From VBWE01 sp943372645 (GTDB lineage: Bacteria > Bacteroidota > Bacteroidia > Palsa-965): DNA of 64,000 nucleotides. The notes beneath the pieces were generated by a model. The model was given only the letters and a program-made list of their open reading frames with translations, had not been told where the DNA came from and made no database searches. Position 1 is the stretch's first letter. Each line of letters starts with the position of its first letter. The position numbers and the translations under genes were made by a program. The stretch spans positions 124,001-188,000 of the forward strand of contig CALRZN010000006.1 of assembly GCA_943372645.1 (NCBI GenBank), given 5' to 3'. This document shows positions 49,807 to 58,517 of this stretch, one piece after another.

Positions 49807-51747
49807 TTAAACGTTTTGGTTTGCCGGGTTCAGTTTGCTGTGCCTGCGGCTGTATCCGAAATAGATGATGAGCCCGATCACCAGCCAGCCCATAAACAGC
49901 AGCCAGTTTTTCCAGCCGAGCTGCGACATCATGTACAGGCAGCTGGTTAACCCAAGCACCGGAATGAGTGAAATGTTTTTAACGATGCAGATATACACCA
50001 TCCACAGCGAGATGAATAAGAACAGCCATACCGGGATGAGGTGTTTGAACACATGCCAGCCCGATTCATATTTCACCGAATCATCAACAGCAAGGTTGCG
50101 GATAACGGTTTCGTATTTATCAGCCGGGATAGCAGCCAGCATGGTGGCCGGTGCCATTTTTGCGCTGTCGCTGAATGTAACCGTAGCCTGCTGTGTAAGT
50201 GCGGTCTGCAGTGCGGCTGCTGCGGTGCTGTTGTCTTTTACATATTCGGTCATGGTTTCTGCATTGCGCAGCTGGCGTGCGCGAACAAAATCGCCGGGCC
50301 AGTTCGGAATGTACACCATGATAAGAATGACTGCTATCACAAGTATTGTCGGTGCAAAGAAACGCGAAGGAATACGCGGTACTTTAAATTTGCCGCGCGG
50401 TGCGCCGGGTGTCATTTCTAATTTGAGAATACCGGCACAAACGAGCACAAACGCAAACAACGTTCCGAGGCTGCACGCATCAATTACAATGTTCATGTCG
50501 AGAAAGAGTGCAGGTACTGCAACCATAAATCCGGTAATAATGGTGGCGAATGAAGGTGTGCGGTAACGCGGATGGATGCGTGAAAACGCTTTCGGCAGCA
50601 GGCCGTCGCGGCTCATGGCAAGCCAGATGCGCGGCTGGCCGAGCTGGAACACGAGCAGTACACTGGCAACAGCTACAATTGCACTCACCGCGATAATGCG
50701 GGAGAGCCATTGCACATCTTTTATTTTATCGAATACATAAGCAAGCGGATCGCCCACGTTCAGTTCGCTGTAGTTGACCATGCCGGTAATTACGAGCGCA
50801 ACGAGCACATACAGTACGGTACATATAATAATGGAATAGATAATGCCGCGCGGCATATCACGTTGCGGGTTTTTACATTCTTCGGCTGTGGTTGATATCG
50901 CATCAAACCCGATGTACGCAAAGAAAACCGCGGAGATCCCCGAAAGCAGGCCGCCCACACCGTTCGGCAGGAACGGGCTCCAGTTGGACGTATCCACGTA
51001 GGCCGATCCGACAATGATTACAAGAACAACTACGGCCAGTTTAAGCGCAACCATAATGTTGCTCGCGGTACGTGTTTCGCGCATGCCGCGGTAAACGAGC
51101 CAGGTAATTAAGATGGTGATACCGATTGCCGGTGCATCAAATACAAAGTGAAAACCGCCCAGCGTTGGTGCGTTCGACCATGCGAGGTATTTGGAATAAT
51201 CGCCGCCCGCTTTCACCGCTTCCATGGTGGCGCCATCGGCAAGCTGTTTGCTCACCGATTCGAAACCGGTTTTGGCCGTGAGGTAATCCATCGTCAGCCA
51301 GTCGGGGATATGCCAGTGCAGTGCGCCGTCGCACAGCGAGGTAAAATAATCGGACCACGAAATAGCAACGGTAATGTTACCGATGGCATACTCAAGAATA
51401 AGTGCCCAGCCGATAATCCAGGCAAACAGTTCACCAAACGCTACGTAGGAATACGTGTACGCACTGCCCGAAACGGGAACCAGCGATGCGAATTCAGCAT
51501 AGGCCAGTGCTGCAAATCCGCATGCAATGGCGGTGGCCACAAACAGGAGGATAACTCCCGGTCCGCCCATGGCACTGGCTTTGCCGATGGTACTGAAAAT
51601 GCCTGCGCCGATAATGGCTGCAATACCGAAAGCCGTAAGGTCACGCACCCCCAGCGTTTTGGTGAGGCCATGTTTTTCGGCATCTGCATCACCGGCAGCT
51701 GCCTGCGCAAGGATAACGTCAATGGATTTTTTCCGGAATAAACTCAT
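49807..51747 (-). CDS. APC-family amino-acid permease
   Basis: 646 residues with about 14 membrane helices. APC/CAT-like motifs: FGIAAIIGAGIFSTIGKASA near 42, AALAYAEFASLVPVSGSAYTYSY near 80, and GFDAISTTAEECKNPQRDMPRGI near 280. An extended soluble loop (MTEYVKDNSTAAAALQTALTQ) near 515 is unusual. It should be an inner-membrane importer of amino acids or similar compounds and is the first gene of the five-gene operon. A hairpin starts its leader (51763-51782). Confidence 0.92.
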   Translation of the reverse strand: MSLFRKKSIDVILAQAAAGDADAEKHGLTKTLGVRDLTAFGIAAIIGAGIFSTIGKASAMGGPGVILLFVATAIACGFAALAYAEFASLVPVSGSAYTYSYVAFGELFAWIIGWALILEYAIGNITVAISWSDYFTSLCDGALHWHIPDWLTMDYLTAKTGFESVSKQLADGATMEAVKAGGDYSKYLAWSNAPTLGGFHFVFDAPAIGITILITWLVYRGMRETRTASNIMVALKLAVVVLVIIVGSAYVDTSNWSPFLPNGVGGLLSGISAVFFAYIGFDAISTTAEECKNPQRDMPRGIIYSIIICTVLYVLVALVITGMVNYSELNVGDPLAYVFDKIKDVQWLSRIIAVSAIVAVASVLLVFQLGQPRIWLAMSRDGLLPKAFSRIHPRYRTPSFATIITGFMVAVPALFLDMNIVIDACSLGTLFAFVLVCAGILKLEMTPGAPRGKFKVPRIPSRFFAPTILVIAVILIMVYIPNWPGDFVRARQLRNAETMTEYVKDNSTAAAALQTALTQQATVTFSDSAKMAPATMLAAIPADKYETVIRNLAVDDSVKYESGWHVFKHLIPVWLFLFISLWMVYICIVKNISLIPVLGLTSCLYMMSQLGWKNWLLFMGWLVIGLIIYFGYSRRHSKLNPANQNV

Positions 51748-51762
51748 ATACGTTCAGATAAA

Positions 51763-51782
51763 AAGCCGGTTTTGTCCGGCTT
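51763..51782 (-). promoter_or_regulatory. Terminator-like hairpin in the permease leader
   Basis: On the minus strand: AAGCCGG, 6-base loop, CCGGCTT, then TTT. It lies 15 to 35 bases before the ATG at 51747 and about 6 bases after the -7 box, so it would begin the transcript. It may be an attenuator or a stability element. Confidence 0.5.
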
Positions 51783-51787
51783 ACAGA

Positions 51788-51795
51788 CAAAAGTA
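51788..51795 (-). promoter_or_regulatory. -7 box TACTTTTG of the permease operon
   Basis: Exact TAnnTTTG match on the minus strand, 40 bases before the ATG. No clear -33 box. Confidence 0.5.
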
Positions 51796-52725
51796 AAAAA
51801 TTAACCCGGGTACGGAAATGGGGCAATGGCCTGTTTTTCGCTTTGTGACATATATTTCATCCGTAGGGTCTTCTGTTAGCGGGTTACAGCGGAAACAGGG
51901 GCTGTATATGCCGGTTTCAGGCGGATGCAGAAACGCGTTGTTTAATCGGGAACCAGGACTGCAGCAAATTCATACTCCAATGTGTGCTTTGCGGATTTAA
52001 ATCGTCTGTTTTTCCTGCCCGGAAAAATTTCCGCAGCGATTTATTTTATTTTGTTTTCGCATCCCGCCCCAATATATAAATTATGTAGCCCTGTATTCCT
52101 TTGCCTGTAAGGGCTTCAGGTGTTTCTGTTTTTATCGCCCTGTTTTTTATTGGAAGGAATGTGATTCTGAAAAACGGTTGAAAAAAACGGGTTTTCATTT
52201 CTGCAACAGCACTTTATTTACCAGGAAGTAGTACACCGGATGCGAAAACAAAGCTTTTGGACTGAAAAATATTACCAATACGGGAAGTATTTTAAGTTTA
52301 TTATATTCCATAAGTAACACAATATCAGTAATATGAAATTAAATAGCAATTTGCTTTTGTTTTATTTAAACATGTTCATAACTATTCCCGGAAATAGTTA
52401 AAATGCCCGATACGGGGCTTTGCGGGTTGCGTGGTGATTATGTAACATCTTTACTGGTAAGGGTTTCCGGGTGAAATGCCATTTGTGCCTGTAACTTATA
52501 GCGGTATATACGACTTGGAACGGGCAGGGTTTTCATCGGATATTTGTGTTGTAAATGATTTGAATACGAACTAACCCAAACGAAACAGGTAATCCGGAAT
52601 ACGAAGAGCGGTGCTGCGAAGCCCGCAAAAGCAGAGGAGAAGCGAAGATACGAAATATGAAGAAATAACCCTTTAAAAAGATAACCCCGTTCATTCATTT
52701 TTTAATTAAACCTGTATTTCATTTC
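51796..52725. other. Gene-free region before the injection-system locus
   Basis: About 1 kb between the permease and the fibre-like gene. I see no plausible coding sequence; short open frames here (for example 51818-52000 and 52438-52698 on the minus strand) look like chance. The region is AT-rich in the middle. It holds an exact dyad AACTATT/AATAGTT at 52380-52399. No consensus promoter with both boxes was found, although a near match GATATTTG lies near 52540. The promoter of the injection system probably lies here. Confidence 0.6.
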
Positions 52726-52748
52726 CCGGCCGGAGTATCTCCGGCCGG
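52726..52748 (+). promoter_or_regulatory. Perfect GC-rich hairpin 38 bases before the fibre-like gene
   Basis: 10-bp arms CCGGCCGGAG and CTCCGGCCGG separated by TAT. No T run follows. It stands in an otherwise AT-rich leader, so it may be a 5' UTR stem-loop or an operator. Confidence 0.75.
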
Positions 52749-52786
52749 CAGTGAAATACTTATTAACCCCATAAAATCTGAATTAC

Positions 52787-54523
52787 ATGCCCAAGATACC
52801 GAGAAGTATTCTCAAAACATTTTTTGAAAAAGGTGATAAACCTGCACAGGTGCACTTTGAAGCACTGATTGATTCACTTGTTCATGTTACCGATGACCGT
52901 GGCCTGATCGGCCTCCGCAACTACGACACGTCGTTATCCTATGTAGTGGGTGATACGGTTCTGCACAACGGCAATTTGTATCAATGCAATACTGCCACTG
53001 CCGGACCGATGAATACCGCACACTGGAATTTGTTGCAAGCACTTGGATCGGTGATTTACATGGGCACGTGGAGCGCGGCTTCAAATGCACCTGTTTTATC
53101 AGATACTACCGGAATCAAGGGGAATTATTTTGTAGTTACTGATGGTGCATCACGAAACCTCGGAAGCGGCAGCCTGGAATGGAATGCCGGCGACTGGGTG
53201 ATTCATAACGGGCAGCAATGGGAAAAGGTGGATAATACCGATGATAAAATCGCTGCTAATATTGCTTTTACACCCGACGGTGATATTGCTGCAACCAACC
53301 TGCAGGATGCGGTAGCCGAAGTACGTAATGATACAAATACGAAACTCGGCGGTAAAACAGATAAAGTGAACCCGGCAGTGAGTGGCAATTTTGCAGGACT
53401 GAGTACTTCCGGCAACCTGACCGACAGTTCGTTTTCGCCCGAAGATTTTCTTTATAAAGAGAATACAATTCCCTACACACCTTTAACCGATTTTCATCCG
53501 GCCACGAAAAAGTATGTGGACGATGCTGCCGCCGCCATTGATATGAGTGCGAAAGCAGATAAGATCAGCGGCGGAGGAACGGATGGTATGATTGCCGGGC
53601 TTGATGCGGATGGAAACATTGCGAATACCGGTAAGCAGCTTGCTGATTTCCTGGACAAAACAAATGCAAATGCCTATTCACCGGCACATGATTTTAATCC
53701 TGCCACAAAAAAATATGTTGACGACTCAACTGCTGCACTTGGAGTTTCAAATAAAGCGGATAAAGTAACCGGCGGAACCAGCGACGGCAAATTTGCGGGA
53801 CTGAATGCATCGGGTAATATTACTGACAGCGGCAAATCGCCTTCGGATTACCTCGACAAAACAAACACAACGGCATTTACACCTTCGGCATCGTATCATC
53901 CTGCGACCAAAAAATATGTGGATGACACCGCAACAGCACTTGGTATTTCGAACAAAGCGGATAAAGTAACCGGCGGAACCAGTAACGGCAAATTTGCAGG
54001 ACTGAATGCATCGGGTAATATTACTGACAGCGGCAAATCGCCTTCGGATTACCTGGATAAAACAAATACTACGGTATACACGCCCGGTGCAGATTATCAT
54101 CCTTCCACTAAAAAATATGTGGATGACCGGACGCAACGGCTCATTGTGAATTATACGTTTCCGACTTCGTTCCAGACCGGCAGTTCCTCTTTTGCAGCCA
54201 TTGATCTGTTGAACATTGTTCCTGCTGTTGCGGATGTTTTTCCGAGCGCAACAAGAATAAAAGCAAAACTGCGGGTCGAATACCAGACGGATACCAACAC
54301 CACCGGGCAGGCTGCTTTATTTAATTTTTCCGATTACACGACCGGCACCATCCGCGAAGTACCCGGTTCGCTCATTGATCTGCCGAACACGCAGGCCTGG
54401 CGCCAGGTGGTTTCTGCAGAGTTTGAAGTAACCGGCGGAAAAAATTACAAGGTGATTTTCAAAGCCCTTGCAGGAAATAAAGTAAAAATCCAGGGTGCAA
54501 CCCTCATCCTTAAATACGAATAA
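52787..54523 (+). CDS. Fibre-like repeat protein of the contractile injection system
   Basis: 578 residues without a signal peptide. After a short N-terminal region, residues 46-84 (YDTSLSYVVGDTVLHNGNLY, then QCNTATAGPM and HWNLL) resemble a CBM5/12 chitin-binding module. Residues about 132-152 (NAGDWVIHNGQQWEKVDNTD) match a phage tail-fibre motif. From 231 to 447 there are three 67-residue repeats plus a partial fourth, each starting with HPATKKYVDD and containing KADKVTGGTSDGKFAGLNAS. The HPATKKYVDD motif is common in phage tail fibres. A beta-sandwich-like C terminus (about 450-578) could bind a receptor. It opens the eCIS locus and probably serves as a tail fibre. The function is inferred. 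Confidence 0.75.
   Translation: MPKIPRSILKTFFEKGDKPAQVHFEALIDSLVHVTDDRGLIGLRNYDTSLSYVVGDTVLHNGNLYQCNTATAGPMNTAHWNLLQALGSVIYMGTWSAASNAPVLSDTTGIKGNYFVVTDGASRNLGSGSLEWNAGDWVIHNGQQWEKVDNTDDKIAANIAFTPDGDIAATNLQDAVAEVRNDTNTKLGGKTDKVNPAVSGNFAGLSTSGNLTDSSFSPEDFLYKENTIPYTPLTDFHPATKKYVDDAAAAIDMSAKADKISGGGTDGMIAGLDADGNIANTGKQLADFLDKTNANAYSPAHDFNPATKKYVDDSTAALGVSNKADKVTGGTSDGKFAGLNASGNITDSGKSPSDYLDKTNTTAFTPSASYHPATKKYVDDTATALGISNKADKVTGGTSNGKFAGLNASGNITDSGKSPSDYLDKTNTTVYTPGADYHPSTKKYVDDRTQRLIVNYTFPTSFQTGSSSFAAIDLLNIVPAVADVFPSATRIKAKLRVEYQTDTNTTGQAALFNFSDYTTGTIREVPGSLIDLPNTQAWRQVVSAEFEVTGGKNYKVIFKALAGNKVKIQGATLILKYE
53477..54127 (+). repeat. Tandem 201-base repeats in the fibre-like gene
   Basis: Units begin at about 53477, 53678, 53879 and 54080 (the last is partial). 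The second and third units are very similar at DNA level, so copy number may vary by recombination. Confidence 0.85.
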
Positions 54524-54526
54524 GCC

Positions 54527-54841
54527 ATGCTGAAAGACAATTTTGAACTTTTTGAAAAACCGTTCCTCATTTCGGGGAAAGCATTCGATCCGCGCGGGAT
54601 TGACTTTACAAAACTCTGCCATTCGGAAGATACGTGTGATGAGTTTGGTGATGTGATCAACCGCAAGTATTACGGTGCCTATGATGATGTGTCGAAAGCA
54701 TTTGCCGGGCTGTGTGCCGAAATCAAATACTCCTATACCCGCGATAATACGAATAAAATAACCGCGTGTACAGAAGAAATTGACTGGTATTTCAATGACG
54801 GAACAATCGGCCTAACCCGGAAAAATATCAGGAAATATTAA
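54527..54841 (+). CDS. Small eCIS-locus protein of unknown function
   Basis: 104 residues without signal peptide. It starts 3 bases after the fibre-like gene. Segments: NFELFEKPFLISGKAFDPRG, CHSEDTCDEFGDVINRKY, TACTEEIDWYFNDG. Aromatic and acidic, with four cysteines (CHSEDTC near 31 and 37, CAEI near 63, ACTEE near 81). I do not recognise the family. Tight linkage to the fibre gene suggests a chaperone, adaptor or capsid-tail accessory. Confidence 0.7.
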   Translation: MLKDNFELFEKPFLISGKAFDPRGIDFTKLCHSEDTCDEFGDVINRKYYGAYDDVSKAFAGLCAEIKYSYTRDNTNKITACTEEIDWYFNDGTIGLTRKNIRKY

Positions 54842-54881
54842 TTAACCCATCCGATAATCCCGGATATAAAAACTCCAGCAA

Positions 54882-55487
54882 ATGATAGATGAAGCGCTAA
54901 AATTCCTGGTAATCCAGATCAATGATTATCTGAGTATGCGGAATGAACCGACTTCGGTGAGTGCCAACGAGATTGTGTTGTCCAGTATTTCAGAAAGTGC
55001 GGCGGAAGGAGCGGAGGTATCCCTTGCCGACAAACAACTCGGTCTGACTTTGATCAACATCGAAGAAGAGCGCGTGGTGAAAGACCAGACGTATGCGCAC
55101 CGCACACTGAACGGCGATTACGAACATTACAATCCTGAAATCCGCCTGAACCTGTATGTGCTTGTATCTGCAAACTTCAAAAAAAGCGGTGGTACCAATG
55201 CATACAGCGAAGGACTGAAGCAGCTCTCGCACGTGATCCGTTTCCTGCAGGGCAAAAATGTTTTCACCCCTGAAAACTCTCCCGCCATGCCCGGTGATCT
55301 GAAACAGCTGATTGTTGAACTGCACTCTACTTCGTTTGAGCAGCAATACAATTACTGGACGGTGATCGGAACGAAGTACCTGCCTTCGGCACTTTACCGG
55401 GTTCGCCTGGTGGCAATGCAGGACAAACGTGTACTTGATCAGCAGGTACCGATAACTAACACAACGATTAACCTCTCCGGAAATTAA
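54882..55487 (+). CDS. DUF4255 tail terminator/cap protein (Pvc16/Afp16-like)
   Basis: 201 residues. DUF4255 features include MIDEALKFLVIQINDYLS at the start, NEIVLSSISESAAEGAEVSL near 30, LTLINIEEERVVKDQ near 53, and PEIRLNLYVLVSANFKK near 85. The proline-rich centre and final RVRLVAMQDKRVLDQQVPI fit the family. In AFP and PVC particles the equivalent protein caps the distal end of the tube and sheath. It sits upstream of the sheath genes here. Confidence 0.88.
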   Translation: MIDEALKFLVIQINDYLSMRNEPTSVSANEIVLSSISESAAEGAEVSLADKQLGLTLINIEEERVVKDQTYAHRTLNGDYEHYNPEIRLNLYVLVSANFKKSGGTNAYSEGLKQLSHVIRFLQGKNVFTPENSPAMPGDLKQLIVELHSTSFEQQYNYWTVIGTKYLPSALYRVRLVAMQDKRVLDQQVPITNTTINLSGN

Positions 55488-55492
55488 CCCTC

Positions 55493-56614
55493 ATGAGCTC
55501 CATAACCTTCAAAACAGCCCTGACTACCGAACTGACGCATACGCTTTATCCGAGTGGTGAATTGCATGCGGTAAACTCCAGTCTCGAAATTGAACCTGCA
55601 GCTTCAACGCAGGAAGTGCTTCGCGGTGCCGGCATGATCTACCGCCGTACACCGAAAGGGTTCAGTGTGTATTACAAAACCATTTTTGACAATACTGTTA
55701 ATGCCGATCGCGCGGTAGTTGAACTTCCGGATACGGACCTCACGTTTGTGATGCGCCTGAATGCTGCGGACAAAGCAGCGTTTATGAACTGCACCAAACT
55801 GTATCTCGGCACCGATCCGTCGAATATTACCAAAGCGTATTCACCGGAAAAATTGGTTTACATCTACCGCGGTGCATCGGATGTGCTTACCTACGACCTG
55901 GTTGATTTCCTGCGCCCGGATTTATTCACGTTCGATTTTAAACTTGCGGGATCATCCAGCGCCGGTGTAACGCTTACACATGAAAGCGGTTCGCCTTCGG
56001 TTACGCAGTCCGGTGCACTTCCGCAGAACGGCGTGTACAGCCTGCAGTTCGACCTGCGCCAGGCGAAAAAAGGAAAGTACACCATGGTTGCTACCGGCAA
56101 CAATGCGGCCACATTAACGGTTACGTTTTATGTTGACAATGAACTTTTCGGAACCGATGTTTTCGGTATTGTGAAAGTACCATTCCGCTCCAATGTGTAT
56201 GCACCGGTTTCGGCAGCAGTGCCCGCATACAGCTACATGTTTGAGGCACGTAAGGTGAAGTGGCGCTACTTCGTTGTAATCCGGAGTGCAAATGGTTTGA
56301 ACGGCAACACGCTTACCATAACAGATACCGGCGGCAACTATACGTTTGTACAGAATGGCGCATCACCCCATGCAACCATTAAAATCAACGGGTACGATAC
56401 GGTGGTGTTTACATCAACAGGGGCTTACATTCCGTTTACCCGTGATGCATACCGCAGCGTCAAACTGATGAACGGCGCAGATCCGCTGATGGCAGATCTT
56501 CCGAATCCGAAAAAGAACGGTGTTGATTCGGATCGTTACGGGCAGCTTACCGGCGCAACCTCGCTTGAAAAACACGTGGCAGAAATGTTTGTGTTTGTTG
56601 ATTCGCTTACCTGA
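55493..56614 (+). CDS. eCIS-locus protein of unknown function
   Basis: 373 residues without a signal peptide, mostly beta strands. Segments are GAGMIYRRTPKGFSVYYKTI near 46, LVYIYRGASDVLTYDLVDFL near 121, KGKYTMVATGNNAATLTVTF near 193, and a C-terminal YRSVKLMNGADPLMADLPN. I do not recognise the family. It is the last gene before the sheath genes and may be a cap adaptor, a baseplate component or a cargo-related protein. After its stop the same frame continues with a second stop and about 40 sense codons. Confidence 0.75.
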   Translation: MSSITFKTALTTELTHTLYPSGELHAVNSSLEIEPAASTQEVLRGAGMIYRRTPKGFSVYYKTIFDNTVNADRAVVELPDTDLTFVMRLNAADKAAFMNCTKLYLGTDPSNITKAYSPEKLVYIYRGASDVLTYDLVDFLRPDLFTFDFKLAGSSSAGVTLTHESGSPSVTQSGALPQNGVYSLQFDLRQAKKGKYTMVATGNNAATLTVTFYVDNELFGTDVFGIVKVPFRSNVYAPVSAAVPAYSYMFEARKVKWRYFVVIRSANGLNGNTLTITDTGGNYTFVQNGASPHATIKINGYDTVVFTSTGAYIPFTRDAYRSVKLMNGADPLMADLPNPKKNGVDSDRYGQLTGATSLEKHVAEMFVFVDSLT

Positions 56615-56759
56615 GCATAACACACCGCAATAAATGCAGATGACGATGACGAAAGCGCAGCCGAGAAAACCACCAACCTGAATGCAAAAACAAAAAGAAT
56701 ATTAACCAAAAAACCTGAACACAATTTTTCAATACGTAAACTTTAAAAACAAATAACAA

Positions 56760-58481
56760 ATGGCAATTAACCCAACAGCACCGGGTGTGTATATCCAGGA
56801 GATATCCACCCTTCCGCCTTCCGTAGCACCGGTGGCTACCGCTATCCCGGCGTTTATCGGGTACACGGAGAAAGGTCCTAAAAACGAAGCGACCCGCATA
56901 ACCTCCATGCTGGATTTTGAAACAATTTTCGGCGGAGCTTACAATGAGCAATTCGAAGTAAAAATCGAGGATGCTGCAGTTCTGACAGATCCCCCGGTTA
57001 TTTCAATTGAAGCTGCCAGTATTACCGGATTAAAAAACAATGTGCTTTACTACAATATGCAGCTTTATTTTGCAAATGGTGGTGGTCCTTGCTATGTTAT
57101 ATCTGTAGGCGCTTTCAAAGCAACACCCGCTCTTTCTGACTTTTATGTTGTAGGGTCAGGCAAAGGAGTTGAAGCAGCAGAAAAAGTAGATGAAATTACC
57201 CTGCTGGTTGCACCTGAAGTTGTTTACCTGTCGGACGGAGACCGTCTTGCTGTGTATGATGCAATGCTTGCGCAGTGCAACAAACTCCAGGATCGTTTTG
57301 CGATTCTCGATGTTGAAAAAACAGGAGCTGGCGCCAATACCGATGTGAACGCATTCCGTACTGCAAATGTTGGTAATAATTTCCTGAAATATGGAGCTGC
57401 TTATTATCCTTCACTGCAAACCGTTTTGTCCCGTGCATACCTCGAGGCAGAAGTTTTGATTAACGATACCCGTGGAACTTCAGTTTATGATATTGAACCT
57501 CATAACTCGATGAGCGGTATTTATTATGGAAAAACAGCTTATTCTTCGCTTACCATAACCGACCCGGTAGGCCCAGGAGCACCGGCAGGAACAATTACAA
57601 TTAATGGCTATGTACTTACAGCCGGCGTTGATTTTGTAAGTGTTAATGCTGACCTTGCTGCTACCGCAACCAACATTGCTGATGCAATTGCTGCGCACCC
57701 GGTACTTGGTTCGCTGGTTTACGGCCGCAAGAAATCAGATGTAGGTACTTCCGGTGTGATTTATATTCTCGCGAAAAACGCTATCACACTGACCGTATCC
57801 GCAACAACAAATTTTGCTTTCGGAACCGTAGCTACGGCTGTTGCCAATACACAAGACCGTGCATTGCATGCCCGTATCAAAGATATGCTTGGCGATGTGC
57901 TGGTTACCGTGTATCCATCAGCATCAATGGCTGGCATATATGCAGCAGTTGACCGCACCCGCGGTGTATGGAAAGCCCCGGCAAATACCAGCCTCAGCCT
58001 GGTAAAAGAACCGACCGTTATCCTGAACGAAGATGAAAACGGCGACATGAACATAGATTCGTCAGGCAAATCAGTAAATGCCATCCGCAAATTTGTTGGT
58101 AAAGGCACAATTGTATGGGGTGCGCGTACACTGGCCGGCAATGATAACGAATGGCGTTATGTAAACGTTCGCCGATATTTCAATTACGCCGAAGAGAGCA
58201 TTAAAAAAGCAACTGAAAGCGTGGTGTTTGAACCGAACGATGCAAATACCTGGCTTCGTGTTAAAGGAACAGTTACCAATTTCCTTACTAACGAATGGCG
58301 CAACGGCGCACTGGTAGGTGCAAAACCGGAACATGCCTTTTTCGTGAAGGTCGGTTTGAACGAAACTATGACCGCACAGGATATTCTCGAAGGTAAACTG
58401 ATCATCCAGATCGGCCTCGCAGTATCGCGTCCGGCAGAGTTCATTATCCTCCAGTTTATGCACAAACTCCAGGAATCATAA
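56760..58481 (+). CDS. Contractile tail sheath protein, long form
   Basis: 573 residues. The sheath N terminus PGVYIQEISTLPPSVAPVAT and AIPAFIGYTEKGP is followed by the ITSMLDFETIFGG, YYNMQLYFANGGGPCYVISV and LQDRFAILDVEK strands. The conserved C-terminal domain begins SMAGIYAAVDRTRGVWKAPA near 389 and ends IILQFMHKLQES. Between about 235 and 365 there is an extra domain (TDPVGPGAPAGTITINGYVL, TNIADAIAAHPVLGSLVY) absent from the next sheath, likely exposed on the outer surface. The sheath contracts and drives the tube into a target membrane. Confidence 0.95.
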   Translation: MAINPTAPGVYIQEISTLPPSVAPVATAIPAFIGYTEKGPKNEATRITSMLDFETIFGGAYNEQFEVKIEDAAVLTDPPVISIEAASITGLKNNVLYYNMQLYFANGGGPCYVISVGAFKATPALSDFYVVGSGKGVEAAEKVDEITLLVAPEVVYLSDGDRLAVYDAMLAQCNKLQDRFAILDVEKTGAGANTDVNAFRTANVGNNFLKYGAAYYPSLQTVLSRAYLEAEVLINDTRGTSVYDIEPHNSMSGIYYGKTAYSSLTITDPVGPGAPAGTITINGYVLTAGVDFVSVNADLAATATNIADAIAAHPVLGSLVYGRKKSDVGTSGVIYILAKNAITLTVSATTNFAFGTVATAVANTQDRALHARIKDMLGDVLVTVYPSASMAGIYAAVDRTRGVWKAPANTSLSLVKEPTVILNEDENGDMNIDSSGKSVNAIRKFVGKGTIVWGARTLAGNDNEWRYVNVRRYFNYAEESIKKATESVVFEPNDANTWLRVKGTVTNFLTNEWRNGALVGAKPEHAFFVKVGLNETMTAQDILEGKLIIQIGLAVSRPAEFIILQFMHKLQES

Positions 58482-58517
58482 ACAAGTAAACACTAACCTT
58501 TAAAAACCAAAAGTAAC

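Noticed and set aside
51818..52000. 60-residue plus-strand frame in the same gap
   Set aside because: Low-complexity, no family features and no neighbouring gene on that strand.
52438..52698. 86-residue minus-strand frame in the gap before the eCIS
   Set aside because: No recognisable domain, weak codon pattern and no promoter or terminator; probably chance.
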